NCBI GenBank assembly: GCA_035540635.1
Contig: DATLGH010000101.1
Coordinates: 1 to 33,682, forward strand
Length of the DNA: 33,682 nt
Direction: 5' to 3'
From: Egibacteraceae bacterium
GTDB lineage: Bacteria > Actinomycetota > Nitriliruptoria > Euzebyales > Egibacteraceae
Positions 8,690 to 16,592 of this stretch are shown here, piece by piece. The notes under the pieces are model-generated. The model worked only from the letters and a program-made list of their open reading frames with translations. It did no database searches and was not told where the DNA came from. The position numbers and the translations under genes were made by a program. Within the stretch, counting starts at the first letter, position 1. Every line of letters starts with the position of its first letter.

Positions 8690-9075
8690 CCAGGCGCCCG
8701 CTCGCGCCCCTCTGGCGCCTCGTCATCGAGCGCGAGCGGGTCCGCGACGACCTGCGCCGGCAGGCCACGCGGGACTCCCTCACGCGGCTGGCGAACCGTC
8801 AGCTCGCTGCTCGGGCGGCTCGACCGGTCCATGTCGCGCCGGAGCCCCTCGGAGCTTCCCCCCGCGCTGCCCTTCATCGACCTCGACGGGTTCGAGCGCG
8901 TGAACGACGACTTCGGGCATGCGGCGGGCGACCAGCGGCCAGCTCCGGACGCTTCGGAAGCTCGGGTGCCGTCTCGGTCAGGGGTGGCTGCTCGGAGAGC
9001 CGGCCGTGGCCGGCACACTCCGGCCGGCCCGTGCGGTCCTGCCCTTGGCCCGCCCCTCGGCACCGGCGGGGCGAT
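8690..9075 (+). pseudogene. Decayed GGDEF-EAL (c-di-GMP turnover) gene remnant
   Basis: Three consecutive frames carry pieces of one ancestral protein. Frame 1 (to ~8808) has RVRDDLRRQATRDSLTRLAN, the classic linker and start of a GGDEF domain. Frame 2 (~8806-8935) has SSLLGRLDRSMSRR, then PFIDLDGFERVNDDFGHAAG, the substrate-binding strand of GGDEF. Frame 3 (~8940-9040) has LRKLGCRLGQGWLLGEPAVA, matching the end of an EAL domain. The GGDEF signature itself and nearly all of EAL are missing, so a large internal deletion plus frameshifts have destroyed it. It fills the gap between two minus-strand genes and has no function I can support. Confidence 0.7.
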
Positions 9076-9083
9076 CAGAGGGC

Positions 9084-10565
9084 TCAGGAGAGCGGTCCGG
9101 CGCGATGCAGGCGCGCCTCCCCGCTGCGCACCTCCCAGCCGGCCACCCAGTGCTCATCCGCGGGCCTGCGGCTCACGCTGTCGACGTGCCACCAGTCGGC
9201 GTGCACACGCGCGGGCGTCACGTCGACGATGACGTAGCCGTGGCCGGCAGTCTCGGCGAAGCGCACGTGCGGGTTCTGGGATCGGATGAGCCGGGTGAGC
9301 ACGGGCACGGCGCCGGGCAGCCGCGGGAAGAGCTCGGCGGCGAAGCTGCGCGTGGTGACGCTGGGGGTGACGAACTCCACGGCGACGGGAACGTCCTCGC
9401 CGTCGGTCCGCAGCTCCGCCGCCCATGACGAGTGGATGTCGCCGCTCAGCACGACGACGTTGTCGATCTCATGCCGGCGCACGAACGCGAGCAGCTCCCG
9501 ACGTTCGCCGGGGTAGCCGTCCCACTGGCCGGGGTTGACGAACGCGCCGCCGGCCACGGGACCCAACGGCCGGGCGAGGCGGTGCAGGACCCCCGGCAGC
9601 CGCAGGGCGTGCAGCGGTGCGAGCATCACCTGGTTGCCGATCAGCCGCCACCGCGCCGTCGACGACGCGAGTCGTTCGCGCAGCCACGCCCGCTGCTCCT
9701 CGCCGAGGAGGGAGCGGTCGCGCTGCTCGACGCCGGGCGTGGGTTGGCGTCCGGCCGGCCGGTCGCGACCGACGAGGCGGGTGTCGAGCATGAGCAGCTC
9801 GGCGAGGGCGCCGAGCTGCAGGCTCCGGTAGATCCGGGGGACGCCACCGTCGGCTCCCGCCCGCACCGGCATCCACTCGAGGTAGGCACGCACGGCCGCG
9901 TCCCGGCGTCCGCGCCAGCTCCCGTGGGTGGCGGCGTCGTGACCCCGCGCACCGTCGCGCCACGCGTCCTTGGCGATCTCGTGGTCGTCCCACACGGCGA
10001 CGACGGGATGCCGGGCGTGCAGCCGCTGCAGGTCGGGGTCGGACTTGTACTGCGCGTGTCGCCGGCGGTAGCCGGCGAGGTCACGGGGCGCTGCTGCGGG
10101 GACGTGGGGCCGGACGATCTCCCGCGTCTCCCCGCCCTGCTCGTAGAGGTAGTCCCCGACGTGCACCACCGCGTCGACCTCGCGCCCGGCCAGGTGAGAA
10201 TAGGCGTTGAAGTATCCGCCTTGCCACGACGCGCACGCGACGAGGCCCAGCCGCACACGGTCGGTCTGCCCGGTCGCGGCGGTGCGCGTCCGCCCGGTCG
10301 GCGACGTCGCCCCGCACGCGGCGAACCCGTAGTAGTAGGTGGTCGCCGGTGCGAGCCCCCCGACGTCCACCCGCACGGTCCAGTCCCGCTCGCTGCAAGC
10401 GTCCGTGACACCCTCGCTGCGCACGTCCTGGAGCGCCGGATCGGTGGCGAGCCGCCATCGGACCGGCACGCGGGCGTCGGTCACGGTCACCCGGGACCAC
10501 AGGACGACGCCGTCGGGCAGCGGGTCCCCGCTGGCCACCCCGTGGCCGAACACGTCGCTGCTCAC
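9084..10565 (-). CDS. PhoD-like alkaline phosphatase / phosphodiesterase, apparently without signal peptide
   Basis: 493 residues from the GTG at 10565, which has GGAGG 8 nt upstream. The in-frame TTG at 10580 lies inside that ribosome-binding site and is less likely. The N-terminal domain (FGHGVASGDPLPDGVVLWSR) and the metallophosphatase core are typical of PhoD: LVACASWQGG with the candidate metal-ligand Cys (~111), VVHVGDYLYEQGG (D138), VAVWDDHEIAKDAW (D194, H195) and VVLSGDIHSSW. PhoD enzymes hydrolyse phosphomonoesters and diesters and normally carry a Tat signal with twin arginines. Here the protein begins directly at the first domain, and no twin-arginine segment is found in frame upstream. 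It may be cytoplasmic, or may have lost its signal. It starts 72 nt after the carD-like gene on the same strand. Confidence 0.9.
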   Translation of the reverse strand: MSSDVFGHGVASGDPLPDGVVLWSRVTVTDARVPVRWRLATDPALQDVRSEGVTDACSERDWTVRVDVGGLAPATTYYYGFAACGATSPTGRTRTAATGQTDRVRLGLVACASWQGGYFNAYSHLAGREVDAVVHVGDYLYEQGGETREIVRPHVPAAAPRDLAGYRRRHAQYKSDPDLQRLHARHPVVAVWDDHEIAKDAWRDGARGHDAATHGSWRGRRDAAVRAYLEWMPVRAGADGGVPRIYRSLQLGALAELLMLDTRLVGRDRPAGRQPTPGVEQRDRSLLGEEQRAWLRERLASSTARWRLIGNQVMLAPLHALRLPGVLHRLARPLGPVAGGAFVNPGQWDGYPGERRELLAFVRRHEIDNVVVLSGDIHSSWAAELRTDGEDVPVAVEFVTPSVTTRSFAAELFPRLPGAVPVLTRLIRSQNPHVRFAETAGHGYVIVDVTPARVHADWWHVDSVSRRPADEHWVAGWEVRSGEARLHRAGPLS

Positions 10566-10637
10566 GGCCGCAGCCTCCAATGCGAGCCCGGTGGCTATGC
10601 GGTCGTGCGTCGCGGTGCCGCCGGGCAGCCCCGCCGG

Positions 10638-11132
10638 TCAGCCGCCCGCGTTCAGGCTCTTCTCGACGATGAGGTGCTTCGTGTCGTCCTCCGACAGGTC
10701 GAGGACGAGAGCGAGCTCGCGCGCCACCATGTCGAGGCAACGGTCGAGAAGGCCCTTCTCCGTCAGGGTGAGCGGCTTCCCGGTCCGCCGCTGGTGCCGG
10801 CTGAGGTCGCGGATCACCATCGCCGCCTGGTCGAGGTCCTGGGACCTGATCCGCTCCTGCGTGGACGCGTTCCGCTCGGACCATTGCTCGGCGACGTCGG
10901 ACGGCTCCTCGAGGATGGCGAGGATCGCCTCAGCCTCGTGCTTCGTCGAGAGCTCCCGGATGCCGACCGCCTGCACCGCCGCGGCGGGGACCATGATCGT
11001 CAACGACGGCGTCTCGATCGTCAGCTCGAGGTACTCCTCGGGGCCCCTGCCCACGTCCCTGCTGACCATCCCCTCGACCGTGGCCGTCCCGTGCTGCGGG
11101 TGCACAACGGTGTCGCCCCTGGCGTAGGTCAT
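10638..11132 (-). CDS. CarD/CdnL-type RNA polymerase-binding regulator
   Basis: 164 residues. The start MTYARGDTVVHPQHGTATVE is the signature of the CarD N-terminal RNAP-interaction domain (YxxGDxVVHPxHGxG). The helical C-terminal half includes EKGLLDRCLDMVARELALVL. CarD/CdnL proteins bind the RNA polymerase beta subunit and stabilise open complexes, chiefly at rRNA and housekeeping promoters. The length matches mycobacterial CarD (about 160). The C-terminus is a little different, ending KSLNAGG. A TAATAT hexamer lies 11 nt before the ATG in an AT-rich island. I am sure of the family. Whether it is the housekeeping CarD or a paralogue cannot be told here. Confidence 0.9.
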   Translation of the reverse strand: MTYARGDTVVHPQHGTATVEGMVSRDVGRGPEEYLELTIETPSLTIMVPAAAVQAVGIRELSTKHEAEAILAILEEPSDVAEQWSERNASTQERIRSQDLDQAAMVIRDLSRHQRRTGKPLTLTEKGLLDRCLDMVARELALVLDLSEDDTKHLIVEKSLNAGG

Positions 11133-11143
11133 CCGAGAATCCG

Positions 11144-11149
11144 ATATTA
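11144..11149 (-). promoter_or_regulatory. -10-like box TAATAT upstream of the carD-type gene
   Basis: TAATAT on the minus strand ends 11 nt before the ATG at 11132, which would give a 5' leader of only ~4-5 nt. It is the best -10 match in the window. The AT-rich block just upstream (to ~11175) may carry the -35 or an UP-type element. Confidence 0.45.
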
Positions 11150-11164
11150 GAAGGGCAAGCTTTT

Positions 11165-11198
11165 AAATAAAAGCGGGTAGAATACCTGCTATTCTACC
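11165..11198 (-). terminator. Terminator-like hairpin after the alpha-hydroxy-acid oxidase gene
   Basis: On the minus strand GGTAGAATA - GCAGG - TATTCTACC (11198-11176) is a perfect 9-bp stem, followed by CGCTTTTATTT, a T-rich tail. It lies 54 nt past the stop of the oxidase gene (11252), which fits an intrinsic terminator. A second small inverted repeat (GCTTTT - AAAT - AAAAGC, 11159-11174) overlaps the tail. An operator for carD is the alternative. Confidence 0.5.
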
Positions 11199-11251
11199 AC
11201 GGACGCCACTCGAGGGTTGCGGTGTGCGCATTGCCGGAGTCGCGCAGTGTG

Positions 11252-12310
11252 TCACCGCCGCGGTGCGAGCAGGTCCCCCGTGACGTCGTCGACCGAGGCG
11301 GCCCCGCACAGGGCGAACGCGCGAGCGGACTCCTCGACGAAGCCGTCGAGCACCGCGGTGACGCCCTGCACCCCGCCGGCCGCAAGGCCCCACAGGACCG
11401 GTCGCCCGACGAGCACCGCCCGCGCGCCGAGGGCCAGGGCCTTCACGACGTCGACGCCGCCCCGCACGCCGCCGTCGACGTAGATCTCGGCCCTCCCGCC
11501 GACCGCGGCGACCACGTCGGGCAGGGCGTCGGCGCTGGCGATCGCCGAGTCCAGCTGGCGCCCCCCGTGGTTGGAGACGGCGATCGCGGCCGCGCCCGCA
11601 GCGACGCAGGCGGCGGCGTCGTCGCCGCGCACGACGCCCTTCACGACGAGTGGCAGGTCGGCGAGCGAGCGCAGCCACTGGAGGTCGTCGAACGTCAGGG
11701 ACGGCTCGAGCTCCGCGGCGGCGTACGCCTTCAGTCCCGACCCCTGCACCTGGGGCACCGCCGAGCCGAGGTTCGCCATCTCCATGCCGACCGGAAGCGA
11801 GAAGTTGTTGCGCTCGTCGCGGCGGCGGAACCCGAGGACGGGCAGGTCGACGGTGAGCACGAGCGCCCGGTAGCCGGCGGCGACCGCCCGGGCGACGAGC
11901 TCCGCGGTCCAGCCGCGGTCCCGGCGGACGTAGAGCTGGAACCACCGTGGCGCGCCGGGGGCCGCCGCCGCGACGGCCTCGAGCGAGACGGTGGCAAGCG
12001 TGGAGGCGATCATGAGCGTGCCTGCCGCCGCCGCACCGCGGGCCGTCGCCGCCTCGCCGTCGGGATGGGCGAGCCGCTGGTAGGCCGTGGGGGCGACGAT
12101 CACCGGCGCGGGGATCTCCGTGCCGAGGACCGTCGTTGCGGTCGTCACCGCACCGACGTCGCGGAGCACCCGGTAGCGCAGGCGCAGCCGGCGCCATGCC
12201 GCGACGTTGTCCGCGAGCGTCAGCTCGTCGTCGGCTCCGCCGGCGAAGTAGTCGTAGGCGGCCGGCTCCAGTCGCTCGCGCGCTTGCCGCTCGAGCTCGG
12301 CCAGATCCAT
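11252..12310 (-). CDS. FMN-dependent alpha-hydroxy-acid oxidase/dehydrogenase (LldD-like)
   Basis: 352 residues, the normal length for the glycolate oxidase / L-lactate dehydrogenase family. The family oxidises L-2-hydroxy acids to 2-keto acids with FMN. Visible features: AAYDYFAGGADDE near the N-terminus (FMN site), PRWFQLYVRRD (~121-131), LVVKGVVRGDD with the FMN-binding Lys (~224), the catalytic SNHGGRQLD (H248, R251) and the phosphate-binding YVDGGVRGGVDVVKALALGA then VLVGRPVLWGL. The substrate (lactate, glycolate, mandelate or other) cannot be read off. The mycofactocin maturase MftD belongs to the same family, but no other mft genes are present. A 66-residue protein gene ends 37 nt upstream on the same strand, so an operon is likely. 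A terminator-like hairpin follows. Confidence 0.9.
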   Translation of the reverse strand: MDLAELERQARERLEPAAYDYFAGGADDELTLADNVAAWRRLRLRYRVLRDVGAVTTATTVLGTEIPAPVIVAPTAYQRLAHPDGEAATARGAAAAGTLMIASTLATVSLEAVAAAAPGAPRWFQLYVRRDRGWTAELVARAVAAGYRALVLTVDLPVLGFRRRDERNNFSLPVGMEMANLGSAVPQVQGSGLKAYAAAELEPSLTFDDLQWLRSLADLPLVVKGVVRGDDAAACVAAGAAAIAVSNHGGRQLDSAIASADALPDVVAAVGGRAEIYVDGGVRGGVDVVKALALGARAVLVGRPVLWGLAAGGVQGVTAVLDGFVEESARAFALCGAASVDDVTGDLLAPRR

Positions 12311-12347
12311 GCCGCGCCGGCCTCCCCCTGCCCCTCCCGCGCCTTGG

Positions 12348-12548
12348 TCAGCGGATGACGCGCCCGCGGGCGTCGTCCTCGTAGCGCTCCCACCACTCGG
12401 CCACGGCGCGGTAGAACGACGCGAGGCCGTCCGCCGGCACGCTGACCGACGCGTTCACGAACTGGTCCTCGTCGATCTCGATGACGTCGGACTGTGCGTC
12501 CATCGTCTCGATCTCTCCCGGGCGGACCCTGCGGATCACTCTTCCCAT
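12348..12548 (-). CDS. Small acidic protein of unknown function, upstream of the hydroxy-acid oxidase
   Basis: 66 residues with a strong AGGAGG site 6 nt before the ATG. Sequence features: a basic start (MGRVIRRVRPGEIE), an acidic middle (DVIEIDEDQF) and an aromatic helix (ASFYRAVAEWWERYEDD). No motif, membrane segment or Cys is present. I do not recognise the family. Position and spacing (37 nt before the oxidase ATG) suggest co-expression. The strong ribosome-binding site argues that it is real. Confidence 0.65.
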   Translation of the reverse strand: MGRVIRRVRPGEIETMDAQSDVIEIDEDQFVNASVSVPADGLASFYRAVAEWWERYEDDARGRVIR

Positions 12549-12587
12549 GATGGCCTCCTCTCGCGGTGACGGGCCGGACGGTACGGG

Positions 12588-12603
12588 GGGCGGGCCCCCG
12601 CCC
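12588..12603. repeat. GC-rich palindrome between divergent genes
   Basis: GGGCGGG - CC - CCCGCCC is a perfect inverted repeat in the 81-bp gap between the divergent 66-residue protein gene and the cyclase gene. It sits just upstream of the cyclase -10 box, so it could be an operator. G-rich composition alone could also produce it. Confidence 0.35.
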
Positions 12604-12617
12604 GCAAGGGCCGCGAC

Positions 12618-12623
12618 TACACT
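12618..12623 (+). promoter_or_regulatory. -10-like box TACACT, leaderless start of the cyclase gene
   Basis: TACACT ends 6 nt before the GTG at 12630. The other candidate start, GTG at 12627, would be only 3 nt away, so this spacing favours 12630 as the start on a leaderless mRNA. Confidence 0.45.
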
Positions 12624-12629
12624 GCCGTG

Positions 12630-15600
12630 GTGACTGCGTGCCCGGCGTGCGGTGAGCAGAACCCGTCACGAGCCCGGTTCTGTATGGCCTGTGGCAGCCC
12701 CCTTCCCGAGCGCCCCGCGCACGCTGAGCAGCGCAAGCCCGTCACGGTCGTGTTCACCGATGTCGTCGACTCGACCGCCATGGGCGAGCAGCTCGACGCC
12801 GAGGCGGTGCGCGGGCTCATGCTGCGCTACTTCGACGCGATGGCCGCCGTCGTCGCCCGCCACGGGGGGACCGTCGAGAAGTTCATCGGCGACGCCGTCA
12901 TGGCGGTCTTCGGCCTGCCGCACGTGCACGAGGACGATGCGGTGCGGGCGGTGCGGGCCGCGGCCGACATGCGGGTGGAGCTCGCGCGGCTGAACGCCGA
13001 GCTCGAGCCGGTGTGGGGGCGGACGCTGCGGATCCGCACGGGGGTGAACAGCGGCGAGGTGATGGCCGGCGCACCCGGCCAGGCGACCCTCGTGACCGGC
13101 GACGCGGTAAACCTCGCCGCACGCCTCGAGCAGGCGGCGGGGCCCGGCGAGATACTCCTCGGGCCGTCGACGTACCACCTCGTGCGTGACGCCGTCGTCG
13201 CGCAGCAGGCGGCGCCGCTGACCCTCAAGGGCAAAGCGCGGCCGGTTGTCCCCTGGCGCCTCGACGCGGTCATCGCCGGGGCGCCCGGCCACGCTCGTCG
13301 CTTCGACACGACGTTCGTCGGGCGCGAAGCCGAGTGCGGGCTGCTCGAGTGGGCCTTCCAGCGGGTGTCGCGGGAGCGCACCTGCCACCTCGTGACGGTG
13401 CTCGGCGCCGCCGGGGTCGGCAAGTCGCGGCTCGTCGGGGAGTTCCTCGCCCGCGTCGGCGACCGCGCGAAGGTGGTGACCGGCCGCTGCCTGCCCTACG
13501 GGGAGGGCATCACCTTCTGGCCGGTGGCCGAGATCGTTCGGCAGGCGATCGGCATCACCGATACGGCGAGTGCCGAGGAGGCGTCCGACCGGCTGCGCGC
13601 CGCCCTCGGCCCCGACGACGGGAGCGGCGTCGCCGCACAGCTCGAAGCACTCATCGGGCTCACCGCCCGCCCGTCGGGCGACCCCGCCTGGGCGGTCCGC
13701 AAGGGGCTCGAAGCCCTCGCCCGCCGACGGCCGGTCGTCATCGTCCTCGAGGACCTCCACTGGGCCGAGCCGACCCTGCTCGACCTCGTCGAGCACGTCG
13801 CTGACTGGTCGCGCGACGCGCCCATCCTCCTCGTCGCCGTGGCCCGGCCCGAGCTGCTCGACCGCAGGGCGGGCTGGAGCGGCGGCAAGGTCAACGCCAC
13901 CTCCCTGCTGCTCGAGCCCCTGCCGGAGGAGGACGCGCGCAAGCTGCTCGACACGCTGGCCGGCGGCGCCCCGCTCCACGAGTACGTCCGCCGTCGCCTC
14001 GTCCGCACCGCCGCCGGCAACCCGCTGTTCCTCGAGGAGCTGCTCGCCATGCTCGTCGACGAGGGGTGGCTCGGCGGTGACGAGCGTGACCGCGCCCGCC
14101 TCGAGGAGCTCCCGCTGCCGGGGACGATCCAGGGCCTGCTCGCCGCTCGCCTCGACCGCATCGACCCGCCCGAGCGGGACACCCTGGACCGGGCGTCGGT
14201 GGTGGGGGAGGTCTTCGCGCTGGAGACGGCGGCCGCGCTGACCCCGCCGGGCGAACGCGACGACGTACCCCGGCGGGTGCGGGGGCTCGTCCGCAAGGAG
14301 CTGCTGCGCATCGAGCAGTCGATGGGCGCGGAGGTGTTCGCCTTCCGTCACCTGCTCGTCCGCGACGCGGTGTACACGGCACTGCCGAAGCAGGCGCGCG
14401 CGGAGCTGCACGAGCGCGTCGCCGACCTGCTGTCCGCCGCCGCCGGCACGCGCACCGGCGAGTACGACGAGCTCGTCGGCTACCACCTCGAGCAGGCGGT
14501 CCGCCACCGGACCGACATCCGCCGTGACGACCCGGCGATCCCCGCCCTCGCCGCCCGGGCGGCACGCCACCTCACGGTCGGGGGCCGTCGCGCGCTCGCC
14601 CGCGGCGACATGCCGGCAACGGTGTCGTTGCTCCAACGGGCTGCGGACCTCATGCGAACGGGCGACCCCGATCTGCCGGCGCTCCTCGCCGACCTCGTGC
14701 GTGCGCTCACCGAGACGGGGGACACCGCGGGAGCGACGAAAGCGCTCGACGACGCGGCGGCGGCCGCCGAGGCCGGAGGGGATCCTGCGGCGCGCATCCG
14801 GGTTGAGCTGTCGCGACTCGAGCTCGCGTCCAACGTCGACCTGTCGGGCTGGGCCGACGCGGCGAGCGCGGAGGTTGAGCGGGTGATCCCCATGCTCACC
14901 GCGCACGGCGACGACCTCGGCCTCGCGCAGGCCTGGGGCCTGCTGGGGGAGGTGCGCTACCTGCGCGGGCAGATCGCCGCGAGCGAGGAGGCGTTCCGGC
15001 GCCACGGCGAGCACGGGCGCCGGGCGGGCGGGCTGCGGGAGGAGGCCGAGACCGCCGCAGGGCTCGCCTGGACCGCCGTCGACGGCCCCACGGGGGTAGC
15101 CGAGGCGATTCGCCGCTGCGAGGACACGCTGCGCCGCTTCGCGGGACACCGTGCGGTCGAGGCGCGGGTGTGGCGGGCGCTCGCCCTCCTCCGGGCCATG
15201 CGCGGGGAGTTCCCCGCGGCCCGGTCACTCGTCGCGCGCAGCCGGGAGGCGTTCACCGACCTCGGCCAGCGCTACTGGCTCGCGGCCACCGACGAGGTCG
15301 CCGGCCGCGTGGCCTGGCTGGCCGGCGACCGGGGCGGGGCGGAACGGGCCTTCCGGGCGGCAATCGAACAGTTCGAGGACATCGGCGACGCGACGTACCT
15401 GCCGATGGCGCTCGCGGGTCTGTCGATCGCGCTCGACGACGACGCGGCCGAGGAGGCCGGTCGTCTCGCCGACCGCAGCCGGGCGGCCGCCGAGCCCGAC
15501 GACGTGATGGCCGCGACGCTGTGGCGCCTCGCCGACGCGCACCGCCATCGCCGAGCCGGCGACCTCGCCCCCGCCGCGCAGGCGGCGGCGAGCGCGGTCG

Positions 15601-15791
15601 GCCTGGTCGCCGGTACGGACCTGTTGAACCTCCAGGGGGACGCCCTCTGGCTGCTCGGGTCGCTGCGGGCACGCGCCGGCGCCGACAGGGCAGTCGCGCG
15701 CGACAGCCTCGCGCAGGCCCTAGACCGCTACGAGCGCAAAGGCAACCTGGTGGCGGCCGATCGGGTACGGGACGACCTCGCCGCCCTGTGA
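12630..15791 (+). CDS. Zinc ribbon - class III adenylate/guanylate cyclase - ATPase - TPR protein
   Basis: 1,053 residues from the GTG at 12630 (GTG 12627 is the alternative). Residues 4-21 form a double CxxC zinc ribbon (CPACG...CMACG). Residues ~35-215 form a class III nucleotide cyclase. It has metal Asp in VVFTDVVDST and GDAVMAVFG, a Lys in VEKFIGDAV, and the transition-state Asn and Arg in TGDAVNLAARLEQ, so it looks catalytically complete. Residues ~230-600 are an AAA/STAND-like ATPase with Walker A GAAGVGKSRLVGE and Walker B VVIVLEDLHWAEP. The rest is helical TPR-like repeat sequence. Such proteins make cAMP (or cGMP) under control of their ATPase/TPR sensor. The product could feed the cyclic-nucleotide-binding protein at 640-1635. 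No membrane segment. Confidence 0.93.
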   Translation: MTACPACGEQNPSRARFCMACGSPLPERPAHAEQRKPVTVVFTDVVDSTAMGEQLDAEAVRGLMLRYFDAMAAVVARHGGTVEKFIGDAVMAVFGLPHVHEDDAVRAVRAAADMRVELARLNAELEPVWGRTLRIRTGVNSGEVMAGAPGQATLVTGDAVNLAARLEQAAGPGEILLGPSTYHLVRDAVVAQQAAPLTLKGKARPVVPWRLDAVIAGAPGHARRFDTTFVGREAECGLLEWAFQRVSRERTCHLVTVLGAAGVGKSRLVGEFLARVGDRAKVVTGRCLPYGEGITFWPVAEIVRQAIGITDTASAEEASDRLRAALGPDDGSGVAAQLEALIGLTARPSGDPAWAVRKGLEALARRRPVVIVLEDLHWAEPTLLDLVEHVADWSRDAPILLVAVARPELLDRRAGWSGGKVNATSLLLEPLPEEDARKLLDTLAGGAPLHEYVRRRLVRTAAGNPLFLEELLAMLVDEGWLGGDERDRARLEELPLPGTIQGLLAARLDRIDPPERDTLDRASVVGEVFALETAAALTPPGERDDVPRRVRGLVRKELLRIEQSMGAEVFAFRHLLVRDAVYTALPKQARAELHERVADLLSAAAGTRTGEYDELVGYHLEQAVRHRTDIRRDDPAIPALAARAARHLTVGGRRALARGDMPATVSLLQRAADLMRTGDPDLPALLADLVRALTETGDTAGATKALDDAAAAAEAGGDPAARIRVELSRLELASNVDLSGWADAASAEVERVIPMLTAHGDDLGLAQAWGLLGEVRYLRGQIAASEEAFRRHGEHGRRAGGLREEAETAAGLAWTAVDGPTGVAEAIRRCEDTLRRFAGHRAVEARVWRALALLRAMRGEFPAARSLVARSREAFTDLGQRYWLAATDEVAGRVAWLAGDRGGAERAFRAAIEQFEDIGDATYLPMALAGLSIALDDDAAEEAGRLADRSRAAAEPDDVMAATLWRLADAHRHRRAGDLAPAAQAAASAVGLVAGTDLLNLQGDALWLLGSLRARAGADRAVARDSLAQALDRYERKGNLVAADRVRDDLAAL

Positions 15792-15805
15792 CGGGACGGC
15801 GGGGC

Positions 15806-15811
15806 TAGGCT
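15806..15811 (+). promoter_or_regulatory. -10-like box TAGGCT, leaderless start of the VOC gene
   Basis: TAGGCT ends 7 nt before the GTG at 15819. No Shine-Dalgarno is present. The VOC gene begins 27 nt after the cyclase stop yet seems to have its own promoter. Confidence 0.45.
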
Positions 15812-15818
15812 TGCCGGC

Positions 15819-16592
15819 GTGCCGACCCGACTGGACGCCGTGGTGGTTGATGCCGCCGACCCCCCACGCCTGGCGGCGTTCTGGGCGCGCGCGCTCGGCT
15901 GGGCGGTGACGCACGACGCTCCCGAGGAGGCAAGCGTCGGTGTCACCGATGCGCCGGCGTGGGGCGACGGCGGCGCGCCGGCGGTCGTCTTCACGCGGGT
16001 CGAGGAACCGAAGAGCGTCAAGAACCGCGTGCACCTCGAGCTCGCCTCCGGAAACCGCGCGGACCAGCTCGCCACGGTCTCGCGCCTTCTCGACCTCGGC
16101 GCGAGCCGGGCCGACATCGGCCAGGAGGAGGCGCCGTGGGTGGTGCTCGCCGACCCGGAGGGCAACGAGTTCTGCGTCCTCGACGCGCGGGAGACCCACC
16201 GCGACGTGGGCCCGCTGGCGGCGGTCGTCGTCGACTGCGCCGACTCGGTCGACCTCGCGAACTTCTGGATGCGTGCGACCGGCTGGCCGGTCCTGCGCTA
16301 CAGCGAGCGCTTCGCCGCCCTGCGCCACCCGAGCGCATCCACGACGTGGTGGGAGCTCATCGAGGTGCCCGAGCCGAAGACGGGCAGGAACCGGCTCCGC
16401 CCCGATCTCGCCCCACGTCCCGGCAGCGACGTCCCGACGGAGGTCGCCCGGCTCGAGAGGCTCGGGGCCCGCCACCTCGACGACGGACGGGGCGGCGGGT
16501 CGTCGGTCGCGATGGCCGACCCCGAGGGCAACGAGTTCTGCGTCCGCCCGCCCCGGCGACGACCGCACGCACCTACCGGCCGACGTAGGTGA
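15819..16592 (+). CDS. VOC-family protein with two glyoxalase-like domains
   Basis: 257 residues from a GTG. Two similar halves, ~1-125 and ~130-245, each start with a beta strand and helix (LDAVVVDAADPPRLAAFWAR; LAAVVVDCADSVDLANFWMR) and end with the same DPEGNEFCV motif. This is the duplicated Glyoxalase_6-like pattern common in actinobacteria. Members may be metalloenzymes or ligand-binding (drug sequestering) proteins. The metal residues are not clear enough to say this one is an enzyme. The last residues are Arg-rich and may be an unstructured tail. Its 3' end overlaps the 3' end of the convergent CHAT gene by 20 bp. Confidence 0.85.
   Translation: MPTRLDAVVVDAADPPRLAAFWARALGWAVTHDAPEEASVGVTDAPAWGDGGAPAVVFTRVEEPKSVKNRVHLELASGNRADQLATVSRLLDLGASRADIGQEEAPWVVLADPEGNEFCVLDARETHRDVGPLAAVVVDCADSVDLANFWMRATGWPVLRYSERFAALRHPSASTTWWELIEVPEPKTGRNRLRPDLAPRPGSDVPTEVARLERLGARHLDDGRGGGSSVAMADPEGNEFCVRPPRRRPHAPTGRRR

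Noticed and set aside
7510-9237. Long plus-strand open frame opposite the CWB2 gene
   Set aside because: Composition shadow. Only the short GGDEF/EAL pieces near its end are meaningful.
12666-15149. 827-codon minus-strand open frame
   Set aside because: Mirror of the cyclase gene in GC-rich DNA. The plus frame has clear catalytic motifs.
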